Counted from the first letter of the stretch, positions 1 through 8,200 are shown. The stretch is DNA of 9,682 nt from Bacteroidales bacterium UBA5833 (GCA_002433025.1 DJGZ01000059.1:9105-18786), one strand, 5' to 3'. Notes: generated from the sequence alone by a model not told the origin. Numbers and translations are program-made.

Positions 1-7
1 CCCCAAG

Positions 8-19
8 CGGCTTTAGCCG
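8..19. repeat. REP-like palindrome 1 (CGGCT-TT-AGCCG)
   Basis: A 12-base perfect palindrome with 5-base arms CGGCT/AGCCG around TT. Its core resembles GGGCTAAAGCCC of the two palindromes that follow, so it is probably the first visible member of the repeat cluster that fills the non-coding DNA beyond the rpoD terminator. The window edge may cut off part of the unit. Confidence 0.45.
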
Positions 20-87
20 AAAAGATGAGAAAAGCCAGATCAGGGGATATCCACGATTGCCGGGTATTAAGATTCGACCGGCTTCGG

Positions 88-130
88 CTGAACTTCCGCC
101 GGTTTTGGGCTAAAGCCCCTGTAAGTTCAG
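88..130. repeat. REP-like palindrome 2 (nested inverted repeat)
   Basis: A nested inverted repeat. The outer arms CTGAACTT (88-95) and AAGTTCAG (123-130) are exact reverse complements over 8 bases. They enclose the inner palindrome GGGCT-AA-AGCCC (107-118). A third pair, ACCGGC (77-82) and GCCGGT (98-103), overlaps the left side and could form a competing hairpin. The layout fits REP-type elements, which often occur as pairs. No transposase gene is visible nearby. Confidence 0.5.
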
Positions 131-139
131 GGTTAGCAG

Positions 140-165
140 TTACCCCGGGCTAAAGCCCCGGGTAA
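140..165. repeat. REP-like palindrome 3 (longest, 26 bases)
   Basis: The best palindrome of the cluster. TTACCC (140-145) pairs with GGGTAA (160-165), one C-C mismatch follows, and GGGCT (147-151) pairs with AGCCC (154-158) around a two-base AA loop. As RNA it would be a stable hairpin, but no T-tract follows on either strand, so it is not a standard intrinsic terminator. Its right half (150-169) recurs in modified form at 237-256, which supports a dispersed-repeat origin over chance. Confidence 0.6.
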
Positions 166-216
166 TTGAAAGACTTCCTGGAAAAGATAATGCCGGGATA
201 AAATTCCTTGTAGGTT

Positions 217-256
217 CCGGGGTTTACTATATCCAGCTTAAGCCCGGGATAATTGA
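217..256. repeat. REP-like palindrome 4 (degenerate copy)
   Basis: CTTAAGCCCGGGATAATTGA (237-256) matches the right half of palindrome 3 (150-169) apart from small changes: a T/A difference, a missing C and an inserted A near the GGG. The left arm CCGGG (217-221) can pair with CCCGG (243-247), followed inward by a mismatch and two A-T pairs. It reads as an older, eroded member of the same repeat. It ends about 10 bases from the rpoD terminator. Confidence 0.45.
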
Positions 257-266
257 TTTCATTCAT

Positions 267-293
267 AAAAAAAGAGCGGAGGTTAGTCCGCTC
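267..293 (-). terminator. Intrinsic terminator of rpoD
   Basis: On the minus strand, 8 bases past the rpoD stop codon, a 7-base-pair stem GAGCGGA/TCCGCTC (274-280 with 287-293) closes a 6-base loop and is followed by seven T residues (267-273 read in reverse). This is a textbook rho-independent terminator. A run of T at 296-300 on the plus strand means the hairpin could also stop transcription coming from the repeat region. Confidence 0.85.
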
Positions 294-300
294 AGTTTTT

Positions 301-1164
301 CTATCCAAGATAAGTTTTCAGGATTTTGCTCCTGGAGGTATGTTTCAGCCTCCGGATCGCCTTCTCCTTAATCTGCCTTACGCGCTCGCGGGTAAGGTCG
401 AAGCGCTCGCCGATCTCTTCGAGGGTAAGCGGATGCTCGCCGCCCAATCCGAAATAAAGCCGGATAACATCGGCCTCGCGCGGGGTTAGGGTTGAAACGG
501 CCCGCTCTATCTCCTTGCGGAGTGATTCGTAGAGCAGTTCGGTTTCAGGCGTAGGACCATCCTCGCTGCGCAGCACGTCGTACATGTTGTTGTCCTCGTC
601 CTGCACCAATGGTGCATCCATTGAAACATGACGGCCCGAGTTGCGCATCGACTCTTTAACCTCATTCTCGCTGATCTCGAGCAGTCCGGCGATTTCATCG
701 TAATTGGGCTCGCGCTCATATTCCTGCTCCAGCCTGGCATAGGCCTTGTTGATCTTGTTGATGGATCCGATCTTATTCAGCGGAAGCCTCACAATACGCG
801 ACTGCTCGGCAAGCGCCTGCAAAATGGACTGCCTGATCCACCACACGGCATAAGAGATAAACTTGAATCCGCGGGTTTCGTCAAAACGCTGCGCAGCCTT
901 GATCAGGCCGAGGTTCCCCTCGTTGATCAGGTCGGGCAGGCTTAAGCCCTGATTCTGGTATTGCTTTGAAACTGAAACAACAAACCTCAGATTTGCTTTG
1001 GTCAGTTTTTCGAGTGCGGCACGGTCGCCCTGCTTAATGCGCTGGGCCAGCGCTACTTCTTCATCGGCAGTGATCAGCTCAACTTTTCCTATCTCCTGAA
1101 GATACTTGTCCAGCGAAGCTGTTTCGCGGTTGGTTACCTGTTTGGTAATCTTTAGTTGCCTCAT
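301..1164 (-). CDS. rpoD: Primary RNA polymerase sigma factor RpoD/SigA (sigma-70)
   Basis: A 287-residue primary sigma factor that directs core RNA polymerase to housekeeping promoters. It has region 1.2 (about residues 16-50, SLDKYLQEIG), region 2 (about 53-122) with NLRFVVSVSKQYQNQGL, DLINEGNLGLIKA and the -10-binding TRGFKFISYAVWWIRQSI stretch, region 3 (about 126-205), and region 4 ending in a helix-turn-helix at 247-274 (TLEEIGERF then TRERVRQIKEKAIRRLK). Region 1.1 is absent and the protein is far shorter than E. coli sigma-70, as expected for Bacteroidota primary sigma factors. The ATG start is preceded three bases away by AGGGAG, a weak Shine-Dalgarno-like match that is unusual in this phylum. 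The gene follows pnp by 58 bases, so read-through from pnp is likely; no good TAnnTTTG promoter is visible in that gap. Family assignment is very secure; primary status follows from the high conservation of regions 2 and 4. Confidence 0.97.
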   Translation of the reverse strand: MRQLKITKQVTNRETASLDKYLQEIGKVELITADEEVALAQRIKQGDRAALEKLTKANLRFVVSVSKQYQNQGLSLPDLINEGNLGLIKAAQRFDETRGFKFISYAVWWIRQSILQALAEQSRIVRLPLNKIGSINKINKAYARLEQEYEREPNYDEIAGLLEISENEVKESMRNSGRHVSMDAPLVQDEDNNMYDVLRSEDGPTPETELLYESLRKEIERAVSTLTPREADVIRLYFGLGGEHPLTLEEIGERFDLTRERVRQIKEKAIRRLKHTSRSKILKTYLG

Positions 1165-1192
1165 ATTCTCCCTTTAAATTAACAGCGAATCC

Positions 1193-1206
1193 TTTTTACG
1201 TAAAAA
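1193..1206. repeat. 14-base perfect palindrome between pnp and rpoD
   Basis: TTTTTAC/GTAAAAA is a perfect 7+7 palindrome in the 58-base gap, about 30 bases upstream of the rpoD start codon. It could be a protein-binding site or part of a promoter region, or a weak A/T-rich hairpin in a pnp-rpoD transcript. In an A/T-rich intergenic gap it may also be chance. No function is claimed. Confidence 0.3.
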
Positions 1207-1222
1207 ACGGCCGAATGTTACA

Positions 1223-3355
1223 TTATTTCTGATCCGGCTCCGGTTTAGGCAGCAAAACTTTACGCGAAAGCTTCAGTTTTCCGGTTTTACTGTCAATATC
1301 AATCAGCTTGACGTCGATTTCGTCGCCTACCTTCAGCGCGCTTTCTACCTTATCAAGACGCCTGTGCTCAATCTCAGAGATGTGCAGCAGTCCGTCCTTA
1401 CCAGGCAATACCTCCACAAAGGCGCCGAAAGTGGTGATGTTCTTGACAACACCGTGGTAGACAGTTCCGATTTCAGGGATGGCAACGATGCGTTTGATTT
1501 TATCTTTTACCGCTTCGATCGACTCCTTGTTGTTGGACACAATGTCGATAATTCCGAAATCGCCGACTTCCTCAATCACGATGGTTGATCCTGTTTCGCG
1601 CTGCATTTCCTGGATCACTTTACCGCCGGGGCCAATTACTGCGCCGATAAATTCTTTAGGAATGGTCATCTTTACGATACGCGGCACATGAGGCTTATAA
1701 TCCTCACGGGGAGTGCTGATGGCCTTCATCATTTCACCGAGAATGTGCAGCCTGCCGGCTTTCGCCTGCTCAAGCGCCTGTGCAAGCACCTCGTAGGGCA
1801 TCCCGTCAACCTTGATGTCCATCTGACAGGCGGTGATGCCGTCAACAGTACCGGTAACCTTGAAGTCCATATCTCCGAGGTGGTCTTCATCGCCAAGGAT
1901 ATCGCTCAGCACGGCAAAGCGGCTGGTTTTGGTATCTGAAATCAGTCCCATGGCAATGCCGGAGACCGGTTTCCTGATCTTAACCCCTGCATCCATCAGG
2001 GCCATGGTACCGGCACAAACCGTTGCCATTGACGAAGATCCGTTCGACTCAAGGATATCGCTGACCACGCGGATGGTATAAGGATTTTCTTCCCCGTTGG
2101 GGATCATGGGCTTCAGTGCCCTGAGCGCCAGGTTGCCGTGACCGATTTCGCGGCGGCTGGTTCCCATGATGCGCTTTACCTCTCCGGTTGAGAATGGAGG
2201 GAAATTATAATGCAGGATAAAATTGATCTTTTCTTCAATCACAGCGCCGTCGATAACCTGTTCATCAAGCTTGGTACCCAGGGTAACCGTGGTAAGCGAC
2301 TGGGTTTCGCCGCGGGTAAAGATGGCTGATCCGTGTACGGCAGGCAAATAGTCAACCTCGCACCAGATGGGGCGGATCTGATCCAGTTTGCGCCCGTCGA
2401 GCCGCTGACGTTTGTCAAGAATAACGTTTCTGACGGCCTCTTTCTCCACATCATGATAATAACGGGTGATCATGAATTCCTTCTCTTTGGCTTCTTCCGG
2501 GTCGAGGATGGCAATAAATTCTTCCCTGATGGCGGCGAAAGCGTCGGAGCGCTCGTGCTTGGCGGTGGGATTGCTGGCGATGTCAATAATACGCTGATAG
2601 GCAAATGCATGCAGTTTCTCTTTCAGTTCCGCATCATTGGTTTCGTGGCAATAGGTACGTTTGGGATTGGCCTTTTCAACCATTGCAGCCAGTTCGAGCT
2701 GGGCATTGCACTGGATTTTAATGTGTTCATGCGCAAACTTAATTGCTTCGATCATATCGGCTTCCGAAACTTCCTTCATTTCGCCTTCAACCATCATGAT
2801 ATTGTCCATAGAAGCGGCAACCATGATATCGAGATCGGCCAGCGGAATATCTTTGGTATGGGGGTTCACGACAAATTTGCCGTCGATGCGGGCGACCCTG
2901 ACCTCAGAAATCGGTCCGTTGAAGGGGATATCCGACACGGCAAGGGCAGCGGATGCCGCAAGTCCTGCGAGTGCGTCGGGCAATATGTTCTCATCGGCGG
3001 AGATCAGGGTAATGATCACCTGGGTTTCGGCATGAAAATCATCCGGGAAGAGCGGACGCAGCGCCCTGTCAACAAGGCGGGCTATCAGAACTTCATAGTC
3101 TGAAGGACGGGCCTCACGTTTAAAAAAGCCACCGGGAAAACGTCCGGCAGCGGCATATTTCTCGCGGTATTCCACCGTGAGGGGCATAAAGTCGACATTT
3201 TCGCCGGCCTCTTTTCTGGCAACCACAGTAGCCAGTAACATGGTGTCGCCCATTTTTACTACAACGGCACCATCAGCTTGCTTGGCCAACCGACCGGTCT
3301 CAATGGAGATGGACCTTCCATCCCCGATGTCGAAAGTTTTTACTATTCCTTGCAT
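1223..3355 (-). CDS. pnp: Polynucleotide phosphorylase (polyribonucleotide nucleotidyltransferase)
   Basis: A 710-residue phosphorolytic 3'-to-5' exoribonuclease that uses phosphate to release nucleoside diphosphates from RNA and acts in cytoplasmic mRNA decay and RNA quality control. The full family layout is present: first RNase PH domain (about 12-145) with the RNA-binding loop GRFPGGFFKREARPS (71-85), a helical linker (about 240-320), the second RNase PH domain (about 325-555) with catalytic GDEDHLGDMDFK (488-499), a KH domain with IGPGGK (574-579), and an S1 domain (about 627-698) with GVVKNITTFGAFVEVLPGKDGLLHIS-type residues. D491, D497 and K499 correspond to the E. coli active-site D486, D492 and K494. 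The length is normal and there is only a short tail after S1. The ATG start gives the standard N-terminus. The gene follows rpsO, as in many bacteria, but a terminator and a separate promoter candidate lie between them. Confidence 0.98.
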   Translation of the reverse strand: MQGIVKTFDIGDGRSISIETGRLAKQADGAVVVKMGDTMLLATVVARKEAGENVDFMPLTVEYREKYAAAGRFPGGFFKREARPSDYEVLIARLVDRALRPLFPDDFHAETQVIITLISADENILPDALAGLAASAALAVSDIPFNGPISEVRVARIDGKFVVNPHTKDIPLADLDIMVAASMDNIMMVEGEMKEVSEADMIEAIKFAHEHIKIQCNAQLELAAMVEKANPKRTYCHETNDAELKEKLHAFAYQRIIDIASNPTAKHERSDAFAAIREEFIAILDPEEAKEKEFMITRYYHDVEKEAVRNVILDKRQRLDGRKLDQIRPIWCEVDYLPAVHGSAIFTRGETQSLTTVTLGTKLDEQVIDGAVIEEKINFILHYNFPPFSTGEVKRIMGTSRREIGHGNLALRALKPMIPNGEENPYTIRVVSDILESNGSSSMATVCAGTMALMDAGVKIRKPVSGIAMGLISDTKTSRFAVLSDILGDEDHLGDMDFKVTGTVDGITACQMDIKVDGMPYEVLAQALEQAKAGRLHILGEMMKAISTPREDYKPHVPRIVKMTIPKEFIGAVIGPGGKVIQEMQRETGSTIVIEEVGDFGIIDIVSNNKESIEAVKDKIKRIVAIPEIGTVYHGVVKNITTFGAFVEVLPGKDGLLHISEIEHRRLDKVESALKVGDEIDVKLIDIDSKTGKLKLSRKVLLPKPEPDQK

Positions 3356-3413
3356 ATAATTTATTGTGAAAATGATTGTTACACGATCAGTCCCAAGGAG
3401 GGAAAACCGGGCA

Positions 3414-3421
3414 CAAAATTA
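3414..3421 (-). promoter_or_regulatory. Candidate pnp promoter, -7 element TAATTTTG
   Basis: The minus strand reads TAATTTTG, an exact match to the Bacteroidota -7 consensus TAnnTTTG. It lies 58 bases upstream of the pnp start codon and about 56 bases past the rpsO terminator hairpin, giving a leader of roughly 50 bases. No clear TTTG -33 element sits at the expected distance; the nearest candidates are poor (TTCC about 22 bases upstream). A promoter here is inferred from position and the -7 match alone. Confidence 0.45.
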
Positions 3422-3478
3422 ATGTTAATATCTATTGGTGTGAGGAAGCGAAAGAATTATTTCCATCCGGCATGATAC

Positions 3479-3506
3479 AAAAAGAGGCAATACAGGATTG
3501 CCTCTT
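3479..3506 (-). terminator. Intrinsic terminator of rpsO
   Basis: A 9-base-pair stem AAGAGGCAA/TTGCCTCTT (3482-3490 with 3498-3506) with a 7-base loop begins 26 bases past the rpsO stop codon. On the minus strand the hairpin runs into TTTTT then G (T-run over 3479-3483, partly shared with the stem). This fits a rho-independent terminator. It separates rpsO from pnp, although the short T-run may allow partial read-through. Confidence 0.75.
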
Positions 3507-3532
3507 CGATGAAAAAAGTTTGATACAGGATG

Positions 3533-3802
3533 TTACTTCCTGATATTGAGCTTCTTAATGATTTCCCTGTAACGTTCAATGTCTTTCTCCTTCAGGTAAT
3601 CGAGCAACCTTCTGCGTTTACCTACGAGCCTGACCAGAGAACGTTCGGTCACTTTGTCGTTTCTGTTGATCTTGAGATGACCGGTAAGGTGCTGAATGCG
3701 ATGGGTAAAAAGGGCAATCTGACCTTCGGCTGAACCTGTGTCGGCAGCAGTTTTACCATGCTCACTGAAAATATTCTTTTTTACTTCTGAAGTTAAGTAC
3801 AT
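3533..3802 (-). CDS. rpsO: 30S ribosomal protein S15
   Basis: An 89-residue small-subunit protein that binds the central domain of 16S rRNA early in 30S assembly. Family signatures are TGSAEGQIALFTHRIQHLTGHLK (about 22-44), then KVTERSLVRLVGKRRRLLDYLKEKD (about 49-73) and the C-terminal IERYREIIKKLNIRK. The reading frame stays open upstream to a TTG at 3838, but I chose the ATG at 3802: it gives the standard family length and starts MYLTSEVKK, and the TTG lies inside the predicted -7 promoter element, so it would not be in the transcript. The conserved Asp-His-Ser rRNA contact region of E. coli S15 appears here as DKVTERS, with Thr near the Ser position. No Shine-Dalgarno sequence is evident. 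Confidence 0.96.
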   Translation of the reverse strand: MYLTSEVKKNIFSEHGKTAADTGSAEGQIALFTHRIQHLTGHLKINRNDKVTERSLVRLVGKRRRLLDYLKEKDIERYREIIKKLNIRK

Positions 3803-3835
3803 GTCAATAAAGTTTATAGCTTTTGATTGGGGCTG

Positions 3836-3871
3836 CAAAAATAGAACATTATTTCATTCTGTGCAACCAAA
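3836..3871 (-). promoter_or_regulatory. rpsO promoter, Bacteroidota type
   Basis: On the minus strand, GTTG (3864-3867, overlapping the sequence TTTGGTTG over 3864-3871) is followed after 20 bases by TATTTTTG (3836-3843), an exact match to the -7 consensus TAnnTTTG. Spacing to the -33-like TTTG/GTTG is within the usual range. A run of nine A residues (3877-3885) lies just upstream and could act like an UP element. Transcription would start near 3829, leaving a leader of only about 27 bases before the S15 ATG. Confidence 0.65.
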
Positions 3872-3939
3872 TGAGATTTTTTTTTCTGAATCCGGCAATT
3901 TTTAGCTTTATCTCTTCTACTCCCCTGAAGAACAAGGCA

Positions 3940-5271
3940 TTATTCCGGCAAAATGGTACCGCTCAGCTGCATCAGCGATATTTCAAGTAACCGCACATCA
4001 AAAACTGCATTGATCAGCCTTTCATTGGCTGCCAGCAGATTTTTCTGAGCTTCACGGTATTCGATGCCTGACAACTCGCCCAAACGGAAGCGCTCCCCGG
4101 CAATTTCAAAATTTATGTTCGCTGTCAGCAGGTTCTGACGCTCCAGCGCCACCATCTGCAATTTACTGCTATATGTCTTATACGAAGAGAGCAGTTCAGC
4201 CTTAAGCTGCTCGGTATAAGCCTGTTGCTGAAGGGCCGCGCTTTCCATGCCGATCCGGGCGTTCTGCGCCTGGCGCTTGAGGTTGAAGCCATCAAACAGG
4301 CTCATATTTGCCGTAATTCCATAGTTGATCCCGGAAGTGCGGCTGGTCTTCATAAAACCGGACTCGCTGTTTTGATTATTGTAACTGTATCCAAGGTTCA
4401 TCCCGATAACGGGCGCACGCCTGCCCCTGATATCCTGCAGCGTACGGTTGGCCATGTCTATATCGAGCTGACTGAGCAACAACTGCGGATTTGAGCGAAG
4501 CATCGCGCTTTCCAGCGCATTGTAATCCAGTACCGGCATAATGGTGATGGTGTCTTCTACACCGAAAGTCAGGGCCGCGTCACGGGCCATCAGTTGATTC
4601 AGATTGATGGAAGCGCCGGTAATCATCTCCTGGAATTCAATCAGTTGCGAACGGTCTGTATTGAGGTCGACTTCGGCCTGCAAAAGGTCAAGCCTCGACC
4701 CCGAACCCAGCAACAGCATTTCACGCGCAATCTCCACCCGCTCTTCTCCCAGGGTTACCGCCTTTACAAATACCGCCATCCTTTGCCGGAGCTGAACTAT
4801 ATTGTAATAGGAGCCCAATATGGAAGCAATGGTATTTTCGATCTGCAAACGCGTGCGCAACTCCCCGGCATTCAACTGCTGCCGAAGCATGGCATAAGCG
4901 TTGAACATTCTCATCCCGTCAAACAAGGTCCAGTTCAGGGATGCACCCGCGCTCAGGGAATTCGATTTTGCATTGTCGCGCTCATTCACCTGCCCGGTAA
5001 GGTATTCCTGCCTGGCATTTATGATACTGTTGTTCTGCCCGGCACTCAGATCAGCAGTGGGTAAAAACCCTGCATTGCCCGGGGTGAGGTTATTCCTCAG
5101 CATCTCCTGATCGAGCCGTGCAATCCTGATGGCATAGTTGTTTTCCAGTGCCAGGTTCACCGCATCGGCAGGAAGCAATACCTGTGAAAAGGCTGCAGGG
5201 CCGGCGGAAGTAAGCAGAATGCCGGCCAGAAGTATATTTAATAATCTGAACTCAAATTGCATCACTTTCAT
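3940..5271 (-). CDS. TolC-family outer-membrane efflux channel
   Basis: A 443-residue outer-membrane factor that forms the exit duct of a tripartite efflux pump. The signal peptide is clear (MKVMQFEFRLLNILLAGILL then TSAGPAAFSQ, cleavage near residues 29-31). The mature protein shows the two-fold internal repeat of the family: the strand motif LFDG occurs at 116-119 and 325-328, and paired helical segments LGSGSRLDLLQAEVDLNTDR (188-207) and LGELSGIEYREAQKNLLAANER (397-418) align. The frame stays open upstream to an ATG at 5316, but this adds 15 residues in front of the signal peptide; the ATG at 5271 (or 5262, MQFEF) is more likely. From 5271 the gene overlaps the RND gene by 20 bases, which suggests translational coupling. 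I see no strong terminator after the stop. Substrate cannot be told from sequence. Confidence 0.92.
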   Translation of the reverse strand: MKVMQFEFRLLNILLAGILLTSAGPAAFSQVLLPADAVNLALENNYAIRIARLDQEMLRNNLTPGNAGFLPTADLSAGQNNSIINARQEYLTGQVNERDNAKSNSLSAGASLNWTLFDGMRMFNAYAMLRQQLNAGELRTRLQIENTIASILGSYYNIVQLRQRMAVFVKAVTLGEERVEIAREMLLLGSGSRLDLLQAEVDLNTDRSQLIEFQEMITGASINLNQLMARDAALTFGVEDTITIMPVLDYNALESAMLRSNPQLLLSQLDIDMANRTLQDIRGRRAPVIGMNLGYSYNNQNSESGFMKTSRTSGINYGITANMSLFDGFNLKRQAQNARIGMESAALQQQAYTEQLKAELLSSYKTYSSKLQMVALERQNLLTANINFEIAGERFRLGELSGIEYREAQKNLLAANERLINAVFDVRLLEISLMQLSGTILPE

Positions 5272-8200
5272 CTTTCTCTGTTGGATTTCCGGTAGTTTCC
5301 TGCAGGTCGGCCACATTTGAAACGGTTCTTGTCAGTCCGGATATATAAACGTACATGGCCGGCACAACATAAAGGGTAAGCAGTGTTGAAAAGGCAAGTC
5401 CCCCGATTATGGCAGTACCCATTGAGACCCGGCTGGCAGAACCAGCACCCAAAGCCAGCGCGATTGGCACTGCGCCCAGGATGGTCGACAGGCTGGTCAT
5501 CAGAATGGGCCGGAAACGACTTACCGCGGCTTCACTGATGGCCTGCATCCTCGGTAAACCGCCAGCTTTGCGCTGATTGGCGAATTCCACAATGAGAATG
5601 CCGTTCTTGGTTACCAGTCCGATCAGCATAATCACCCCGATCTGGCTGAAAATATTCAGTGTGAGGCCAAAATACCAGAGGGTGAGCACCGCGCCGGCCA
5701 ACGCAAGCGGTACGGTAAACATAATGATGAACGGATCGCGGAAACTCTCGAACTGTGCCGACAACACAAGATAAATAAGTACCAGTGCAAGTACAAATGC
5801 AAACACCAGACTGGAAGAACTTTCGGCAAAGTCTTTTGAAGCGCCTGACAGGGAGGTGGAATAGGTATCATCCAGCACCTTTGCGGCTATCCTGTCCATC
5901 TCAACAATTCCATCACCAATGGTCAGGCCTTTGGCAGGATTGGCAGAGACCGTTGCCGATACAAAACGGTTGTAGCGGAACAACTGCGGGGGATTGATAT
6001 CTTCGGTAAGCGTGACAAAGTTATCGAGCTGCAGCATCTGCCCCTGGCTGTTGCGTACCGTTAAAGCGCGCAGGTCGAGGGGCTGGCTGCGATAAGGCCG
6101 CTCCATCAGCCCGATCACCTGATACTGCCTGCCATCCATGATAAAATAACCGAACCGCTGTCCACTCAGCCCGAGTTGCAGGGTTTGGGCGATATCGAAG
6201 ACCGACACGCCGGCAATCCTTGCTTTTTCACGGTTGATGTTCACCCTGACCTCCGGTTTGTTGAACCGCAGGTTCAGGTCGGCATAGTCGAATTTATCAC
6301 TTCTCTGGACTTCGGCCATAAATTCCGGCAAAATCTTTTTGAGTTTATCCAGGTTTGGCGCCTGGATCACGTACTGCACCGGCAAGCCTCCGCCCCCGCC
6401 GCCGATGGACTGGTCCTGCGCGACATAGGCGCGTGCAGCTGAATATTTGCGGGCTTCCGCCGACAAAACGGCAGCGATCTCCTGCTGGCTGCGCTTGCGG
6501 TTATCAGGATTTTCGAGCCGTATCCTGACAAAGCCGGAGTTGGTGCCCCCGCTCCAGCCGGGTGATGTGATGCTGATAATCGCCCTGGCTTCCGGAACTT
6601 TCTCCTGCACCATTTTCGACACTTCCTGCATATAGGCATCCATATACTCGAAGGTAATCCCCTCCGGGGCAGATGCCACCAGGCGGAGCCCGGAACGGTC
6701 TTCGACAGGCGCCAGTTCAGACTGCAGCAGACTGCCAAGGCCGAGTATCATAACCACAGCACCTGCACTGATGGCCCATGCCAGCCATTTATGTCTCAGA
6801 AACCAGTTGAGTGAATTACTGTAAGCCTTGTTGAGCCGCACAAAAAAAGGTTCGGTGACATTGTAGATATAATTGTGCTTCTCACGGCGTTTCAGGATGC
6901 GTGTGGCAAGCATGGGCGTAAGGGTAAGCGCAACAAATGAAGAAATGATCACCGACCCTGCCAGCACAATGCCGAACTCCCTGAAAAGCCGCCCGGTAAT
7001 CCCTTCGAGGAAAATAACCGGCAGGAATACCGTTGCCAGTGCAATGGTCGTTGCGATCACGGCAAAGAAAATCTCCGCGGAGCCCTGAATACCCGCCTGC
7101 ATCGGGGGCATACCCTTTTCAATTTTCGCGTATATGTTCTCCAGCACCACGATGGCATCATCCACCACCAGCCCTATGGCCAGCACCACACCGAGCAGGG
7201 TAAGCACATTGATGGAAAAACCGGCCATATACATGATAAAGAAGGAGCCTACCAGCGATATCGGAATCACGATCACCGGAATAATCGTTGTGCGCCAGTC
7301 ACGGAGAAAAAGGAAAATAATGAAAACTACCAGAACAAATGCCAGGTATATTGACTGCTCCACCTCTTTAATGGATTCCCTGATGAATTCAGTGGTATCA
7401 AATCCGATGCCCACGGTAATGTCTTCGGGAAGGTCTTTCTTAATCTGCTCAAGGCGACGGTAAAACTCATCCGCGATGTCGATATGATTTGATCCCGGCT
7501 GGGGAATGATAACATTCCCGACCATGGGGACCCCGTCCCTGCGAAGGATTGACCGGTCGTTTTCAGGCCACAGTTCTGCAAATCCCACATCACGGAACCT
7601 GACGATGTTATCGCCTTCCTGTTTCAGAATCAGGCTGTTAAAATCTTCGGGGGTTTCAAGCCTGCCCATGGTCCTTACCGTCAGTTCTATGTTCCTCCCT
7701 TCGATGCGGCCCGAGGGCAACTCCACATTTTCGCGTTGTAAGGCGTTGCGCACATCTATTGGTGTAAGTCCGAAGGCGGTGAGTTTGGCAGGATCCATCC
7801 AGAGCCGCATGGAGTAACGCCTTGAGCCCCATATCTGAATCTGGCTGACACCGGGAATGGTCTGCAACCTCTCCTTGAAGGTGCGCTCAGCGATTTCATT
7901 CAGTTCGAGCAGGCTGCGCTGTTCACTCTTTATATTCACGAAAATAATCGGACTCGCATCGGCATCAGCCTTGGTAACCACCGGCGGGTCAGCGTCGGGA
8001 GGCAGGTTGCGCATGGCTGCCGAAACCTTGTCGCGTACATCGTTGGCGGCTGTTTCCAGGTCCACTTCCAGGTCGAATTCCACCCTGATATTGCTCCTAC
8101 CATCACGGCTGGTAGAGGTGAGGGTCCGGATTCCGGCTATGCCGTTCACCGATTCTTCGAGCGGTTCGGTGATCTGCGACTCTATAACTTCGGCATTGGC

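Noticed and set aside
140..165. Intrinsic terminator
   Set aside because: The stem is strong but no T-tract follows on either strand, and a clear rpoD terminator already exists at 267-293.
1..256. CRISPR array
   Set aside because: Repeats are palindromic, vary in sequence and length, and have irregular spacing; there are no uniform repeats or spacers and no cas genes.
253..489. A 78-codon plus-strand frame starting in the rpoD terminator region
   Set aside because: Most of it is antisense to the conserved C-terminal part of rpoD and its first codons fall in the terminator hairpin. No motif supports it.
2333..3103. A 256-codon open frame on the plus strand opposite pnp
   Set aside because: It lies wholly antisense to a complete, strongly conserved pnp gene. 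Its product is a low-complexity mix rich in Gly, Asp and His with no recognisable motif. Long antisense frames are expected opposite moderately GC-rich coding sequence.
3803..3838. Longer S15 start at TTG 3838 (101 residues)
   Set aside because: The extra 12 residues are not part of the family, and the TTG is within the predicted -7 promoter element.
5272..5316. Longer TolC-type start at 5316
   Set aside because: It would place 15 charged and polar residues before an otherwise standard signal peptide and lengthen the overlap with the transporter gene to 65 bases.
6367..6738. A 123-codon minus-strand frame inside the RND gene
   Set aside because: It is out of frame within an intact, well-conserved transporter gene; it does not mark a frameshift because the main frame continues through it.
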